Below are positions 60,199 to 64,000 of a stretch of DNA of 64,000 nt, one piece after another. Numbering within the stretch: position 1 is the first letter of the stretch; each line of letters starts with the position of its first letter. The notes beneath the pieces were generated by a model that worked only from the letters and a program-made list of their open reading frames with translations, had not been told where the DNA came from and searched no databases. Location of the stretch: assembly GCA_964440345.1 (NCBI GenBank), contig CAYTSA010000004.1, positions 1 through 64,000 of the forward strand, given 5' to 3'. Made by a program: the position numbers and the translations under genes. This DNA comes from CAYTSA01 sp964440345 (GTDB lineage: Bacteria; Desulfobacterota; Desulfovibrionia; Desulfovibrionales; Desulfovibrionaceae).

Positions 60199-61170
60199 AT
60201 GACGAAAACTGCTCCTATACTGCAAGTGGAAGAGCTGACCAGACGCTTCTTCGTAAAATCCGGGGGCATGGGCGGAACCACGGAGACTGTGACTGCGGTG
60301 GACGGGGTGTCGTTTTCCGTGCAGCGCGGCGAAACTTTGGGCCTGGTGGGCGAAAGCGGATGCGGCAAATCTACTCTGGCCCGGATGATCGTCCGGCTGT
60401 TGCGGCCCAGCTCAGGCCGGGCTTTGCTGGACGGCGCATCCATCTGGAACGGGGACGCATCTTTGCGGCGTAGTTTCCCGCGCCGGGTGCAGATGGTGTT
60501 TCAGGACCCCTTTTCTTCGCTCAACCCGCGCTGGTCTGTGGGGGCGGCTATTGGCGAGCCTCTGGCCATACACAGGCAAGGCAACCGCAAGAAGCGCAAG
60601 GAGCGCGTGGCCCAGCTGCTGGAGTGGGTGGGCCTGGCCCCCGAGCACGCCAGCCGCTATCCACACGAGTTTTCCGGCGGACAGCGACAGCGCGTGGCGG
60701 TCGCCCGGGCGCTGGCGTTGAATCCAGACCTGGTGGCGCTGGACGAGCCTGTCTCAGCCCTGGACGTCTCCATCCAGGCCCAGGTGCTCAACCTTCTGGC
60801 TGGGCTGCAGAACAAACTGGACTTGACCTATCTTTTCATTTCCCACGATTTGTCCGTGGTCAGCCATGTAAGCGACCGGGTGGCGGTGATGTACATGGGC
60901 CGGCTGGTGGAAATGGCCGACGCTGCAATGTTGTACGCCGACCCTCTGCATCCCTACACCCGCACGTTGCTGGCGGCTGCGCCCGTGCCAGACCCTGACG
61001 CGCCCCCAAGGCAAAGCGGGCGGCAACGCAGTGGCGCGGAACAAGCCGGCGAGACTTCCGGTTGCCGGTTTGCGCCACGATGCGCAGAGGCAAAGAAGGA
61101 CTGTTTTCACGACAAACCGCAGCTGCGAGAGATCAGGCCAGGGCGCTGGGTTGCCTGCTACAACGCATGA
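60199..61170 (+). CDS. Oligopeptide/dipeptide ABC transporter ATPase, OppF-type
   Basis: The ATPase has Walker A GESGCGKST, the signature FSGGQRQRVAVARAL and Walker B LVALDEPVSALD. The C-terminal cysteine segment GCRFAPRC...DC is typical of OppF/DppF and binds an Fe-S cluster in some homologues. The partner ATPase, permeases and binding protein are not in the window, so it is an orphan or the end of a dispersed system. Confidence 0.92.
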   Translation: MTKTAPILQVEELTRRFFVKSGGMGGTTETVTAVDGVSFSVQRGETLGLVGESGCGKSTLARMIVRLLRPSSGRALLDGASIWNGDASLRRSFPRRVQMVFQDPFSSLNPRWSVGAAIGEPLAIHRQGNRKKRKERVAQLLEWVGLAPEHASRYPHEFSGGQRQRVAVARALALNPDLVALDEPVSALDVSIQAQVLNLLAGLQNKLDLTYLFISHDLSVVSHVSDRVAVMYMGRLVEMADAAMLYADPLHPYTRTLLAAAPVPDPDAPPRQSGRQRSGAEQAGETSGCRFAPRCAEAKKDCFHDKPQLREIRPGRWVACYNA

Positions 61171-61198
61171 ACAGCCCTTTCTCTGTACAGGCCCAGCG

Positions 61199-62341
61199 TC
61201 AAGTATTTGCCGGCACAATGATGGTTTTGCAGACCCCGTGGTCTTTCTGAAGAATTTTCTTGGCCTGCCTGGCCTGAGAGAGGTTGGCAAAGCCGCCGAT
61301 GACGACCCGGTGCCACAGCCCCTTGGCGCCCAGGTTGGCGGTGATTACTTGGGCCGGAATGCCAGCCTGCTGCAGCTCTTTGGCCCTTTTCCAGGCGTCC
61401 TGGGATGAACGCCAGGAGCTTTCCTGAATAACATAGGCGGCTTGCGACGCCTTGGATGGCGGCAGGCTTGGCAAGACCGAGGGCGCGAAAAATACTGACG
61501 CTATCTGGTCAGGGCTCAACGACCGGGCAGGAGAGCCGGCAAGGGCAAATCCAGCCTCCACGAGCTTGACCGCCTCATTGTTGCGGATTGCGCTGGTTTT
61601 GCCGCCCAGCACCACAGCCAGCAACCGCGTGTCTCCACGGTTGGCGGTAATGACCACGTTAAAGCCAGAGGCCGCTACGTAGCCTGTCTTCAAGCCGTCC
61701 ACGCCATAGCAAGTTTTGAGCAGAGCGTTACTGTTTTTTGACTGCTTTTTATTGTGCGCCATTTCCTGAATGGAGTGCATATCGTAACGGTCCGGGTAGG
61801 CCTGAATGTATTTTGTGGCCAGCGTGAGCATGTCTGCAGCAGTGGTGATCTGTTTTCTGGCTGGCAGACCGTGCGAGTTGACAAAAAAAGAGTCGTGGAG
61901 CCCCAAGGAACGTGCAGCGCGGTTCATGCGTTTGACAAAATCCCTTTCACTTCCAGCCACATGCTCTGCGGCGGCCACACAGGCGTCATTGCCGGAGGCC
62001 ACGGCTATCCCCTTGACCAGTTCGCCCAGGGTCAGCTGTTCCTTGTGCTTGATATGCATGCTCGAACCGCCAGTCAGGGCCGCCTTGCGGCTTACTGTGA
62101 CCACGTCGTCCATGGAGACTCTGCCGGCTTCCACTTCCTGGTAGATGACGTACAAAGTGAGTATCTTTGTCAACGACGCCGGCGGGATACGGTCTTTCGC
62201 ATTCTGTTCGTAGAGCACTTCGCCAGTGCCCCTGTCCGCCAGGACGGCCGCCTTGACGTGCAGACCAGCGGCCCCGGCCTGGGCGCACAGGCCCGCCAAC
62301 AGGGCCAGCAAACATAGAGCGGCTGTGAATCGTATTTTCAT
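61199..62341 (-). CDS. D-alanyl-D-alanine carboxypeptidase with SPOR domain
   Basis: The product is a DacA/PBP5-type serine peptidase that trims peptidoglycan pentapeptides. A signal peptide of about 24 residues precedes the motifs S56LTK59, S116GN118 and K218TG220. The last 75 residues form a SPOR domain (YVIQESSWRSSQDAWKRAKEL and VVIGGFANLSQARQAKKIL), which binds denuded glycan strands and targets septa. GAGGTGG upstream of the ATG is adequate. It is separated by 133 bases from the GGDEF-EAL gene. Confidence 0.94.
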   Translation of the reverse strand: MKIRFTAALCLLALLAGLCAQAGAAGLHVKAAVLADRGTGEVLYEQNAKDRIPPASLTKILTLYVIYQEVEAGRVSMDDVVTVSRKAALTGGSSMHIKHKEQLTLGELVKGIAVASGNDACVAAAEHVAGSERDFVKRMNRAARSLGLHDSFFVNSHGLPARKQITTAADMLTLATKYIQAYPDRYDMHSIQEMAHNKKQSKNSNALLKTCYGVDGLKTGYVAASGFNVVITANRGDTRLLAVVLGGKTSAIRNNEAVKLVEAGFALAGSPARSLSPDQIASVFFAPSVLPSLPPSKASQAAYVIQESSWRSSQDAWKRAKELQQAGIPAQVITANLGAKGLWHRVVIGGFANLSQARQAKKILQKDHGVCKTIIVPANT

Positions 62342-62474
62342 ATGCGTTCCACCTCGTCTTTGGCTTGTGGGCTGTATTTCAAGCGTCTTTTAGCAATTTT
62401 CATGCCTTCATTAAGCAGTGTCTTGCATTTTGGCATGTTGCCGAACACGCATTGAGCATCGGCCTGGCCGTCTG

Positions 62475-64000
62475 TCAGTGAACGGACGGTGGTATGGCCA
62501 ACACTCCGCTTTTCGCTCTTTGCAGCAAAGATTCCAAGCGCTCGCGCTCCATTGGCTTGGCGTAAAAAAAACCTTGCCCAAGCTTGCATCCCAAATTGCG
62601 CAAGGCATGCACATTTTCTTGATTTTCAACGCCTTCAGCCACCACTTCCATGCCAAGATTTCCCGCCAAGGCCATGATGGCCCGGATGACTTGCTCCTGT
62701 TTTGCATCCCTGCCTGTAAGCAATGTGACGAAAGAACGGTCAATTTTCAACATGTCAAAGGGAAATTGGTACAAATACGCCAGAGAGGAGTAGCCTGCTC
62801 CAAAATCGTCTATGGCAAGGGCCGGGCCAATCTCCTTAATTGCGTGCAGGGTTTTGCTTGCTTGTTGAGGATTTTGCATGAGCAGGCTTTCTGTTACCTC
62901 AAGCTTCAGCAGTGATGCTGGCACATTGGCTTTTACAATGGCTTGTTCTACAATGTTGGCCAAATTTTTTTCCTGAAATTGTCGTCCGGAAAGGTTCACG
63001 TTCAGCGTGACCTGCGGCCCTTCGGGAAGCAGCGATATAACGCGGGCAAGGCCGGCGCAGGCTTCTTCCAATATCCACTCGCCCAACTGGCATATCATGC
63101 CGTTTTCCTCTGTCATGGGAATAAAATCCAAGGGGTACAGAAGCCCCATTTCAGGATGCCGCCACCGCACAAGCGCTTCAAATCCTACAATTTCTCTGGA
63201 TATCAATCGGACAATCGGTTGATAATGCAGTTCGAATTCGCCGCGCTCCAGGGCTTTGTGCATATCTGCTTCGACTTTAAGCTTGAGAGCCGCTTGTTCG
63301 TGCATGGATGCGTGAAACACTTGGCGGCCAGGCGCCTGCTGCAGCTTAGCCCGCTGCATGGCTGTCCCAGCGTCGCGTATTATCTGGTCCGGGTCCGTAT
63401 AGTGGTCAGCCCCAAAGACTATGCCGACGCACGGGGCAACATAGACATCGTTGCCTTGTACGGAGAAAGGAGTCGACAGCCGCTCTATAATGCGGTCAGC
63501 AGCCTTTTCCGACTCTTCGGGGATATCAATATCGTCGAGCAACACCAGATACTCATTTCCAAAAAATCGGGCGGCTGTATCGACTCTGCGCAAACACGAC
63601 AAGAGCCGGCTGCTGACCCGCTTAAGCAGTTCATCGCCTGCATAATGGCCAAGACTGTCATTCGCTTGCTTGAACCGCAGTAAATCAATGGACAGGACTG
63701 AAAAATTGTAGCCTTCCTTGCGCTGCATGCGCTGCATGGCTTGCTGCAGACGGTCCCGAAACAAAACACGGTTAGGCAGGCCAGTTAAGCGGTCGGTAAA
63801 AACATTTTGCTGTAGTTGATCCCTGTATTGCCGTTCGCGGGTGACGTCCCTGCCCACGAGCAACACCGTATACTCAGTCAGAGGGCTGCCGGCGACATGG
63901 AACCACGTTTGCCCGCCGCCCAGAATGCCGGCGAATTCCCCTTCCTTTGGCGTCTTGCTCTCCAACACCTCAGTAATAAGCAAAAGCAGCAACGCTCCAG
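62475..64000 (-). CDS. PAS-GGDEF-EAL signalling protein, 5' end outside the window
   Basis: The visible 508 codons hold the end of a PAS domain (WFHVAGSPLTEYTVLLVGRD). A GGDEF domain follows whose active site is degenerate (FFGNEY), then an EAL domain with EALVRWRHP, NLSGRQFQ, EVTESLL and IDDFGAGYSSL. The EAL part keeps the metal-binding residues and is probably an active c-di-GMP phosphodiesterase, while the GGDEF part is likely a GTP-sensing or structural module. The frame remains open to base 64000. Confidence 0.92.
   Translation of the reverse strand, partial: GALLLLLITEVLESKTPKEGEFAGILGGGQTWFHVAGSPLTEYTVLLVGRDVTRERQYRDQLQQNVFTDRLTGLPNRVLFRDRLQQAMQRMQRKEGYNFSVLSIDLLRFKQANDSLGHYAGDELLKRVSSRLLSCLRRVDTAARFFGNEYLVLLDDIDIPEESEKAADRIIERLSTPFSVQGNDVYVAPCVGIVFGADHYTDPDQIIRDAGTAMQRAKLQQAPGRQVFHASMHEQAALKLKVEADMHKALERGEFELHYQPIVRLISREIVGFEALVRWRHPEMGLLYPLDFIPMTEENGMICQLGEWILEEACAGLARVISLLPEGPQVTLNVNLSGRQFQEKNLANIVEQAIVKANVPASLLKLEVTESLLMQNPQQASKTLHAIKEIGPALAIDDFGAGYSSLAYLYQFPFDMLKIDRSFVTLLTGRDAKQEQVIRAIMALAGNLGMEVVAEGVENQENVHALRNLGCKLGQGFFYAKPMERERLESLLQRAKSGVLAIPPSVH

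Noticed and set aside
62342..62474. Small ORF ending on the dacA start codon in an ATGA overlap
   Set aside because: The frame continues from inside the GGDEF-EAL gene and has no ribosome binding site or conserved start. The overlap is probably chance.

Overview
The window is about 60% GC, densely coded on both strands, and reads as a chromosomal segment of a Gram-negative anaerobic or microaerophilic bacterium. The closest fit I can argue from memory is the sulfate-reducing Desulfovibrionales. Supporting signs are a two-gene SufCB iron-sulfur system, the paired nickel-pincer genes larB and larC, a compact cobamide salvage operon, many radical-SAM and cysteine-cluster proteins, several c-di-GMP proteins and lipoprotein signals. 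The lysine 2,3-aminomutase / beta-lysine acetyltransferase pair points to salt adaptation. No rRNA, tRNA, CRISPR array, prophage or intact insertion sequence was seen.

Layout. 0-6.5 kb: a prepilin peptidase, a lipoprotein, a zinc-ribbon/YIP1 membrane protein and a secreted M6 metalloprotease. 6.5-10.6 kb: rlmH, shikimate kinase, an AT-rich insertion with a frameshifted DUF3800 gene, then a cysteine-cluster protein, a lipoprotein and larB. 10.8-15.7 kb: signalling genes, namely a probable globin-coupled histidine kinase, a CHASE-PAS-GGDEF diguanylate cyclase, a CheY-like receiver and a 55-residue lipoprotein. 15.8-21.1 kb: msrAB, a SHOCT protein, a PfpI-type protein, YitT and the sufCB operon behind an operator-like palindrome. 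21.1-22.2 kb: a non-coding repeat region followed by a toxin-antitoxin-like pair whose nucleotidyltransferase is truncated. 22.3-31.4 kb: an unrecognised protein, glutamine synthetase, a radical SAM protein, a secreted protein with GH64-like features, a VKOR-thioredoxin fusion, larC and an amidohydrolase. 31.4-36 kb: an M48 protease pseudogene, a degenerate-GGDEF/TPR protein, a second cysteine-cluster protein and a TPR membrane protein. 36.4-40.6 kb: a complete Anbu (ancestral proteasome-like) cluster. 40.7-46.7 kb: an AI-2E-family exporter, asnS and the ablA-ablB pair. 46.7-53.6 kb: an eight-gene minus-strand operon for cobamide import, cleavage and re-assembly (BtuFCD, CbiR, CobU, CobT, CobS, with a 2-hydroxyacid dehydrogenase first). 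53.6-64 kb: hydrolases, a receiver-TPR-PilZ protein, small metabolic genes, an orphan OppF-type ATPase, a D,D-carboxypeptidase and a partial GGDEF-EAL protein.

How the genes work together. The cobamide operon is the most coherent system: the transporter brings in any cobamide, CbiR removes its lower ligand, and CobU/CobT/CobS attach a new one. Several of its reading frames overlap by a few bases, including one junction (CTGA) where cbiR appears to start at CTG. The Anbu cluster pairs a proteasome-like hydrolase with an ATP-grasp, an alpha-E and a transglutaminase protein.

The intergenic regions carry several short dispersed repeat families that recur up to four times here. They are the main structure that gene annotation does not explain.
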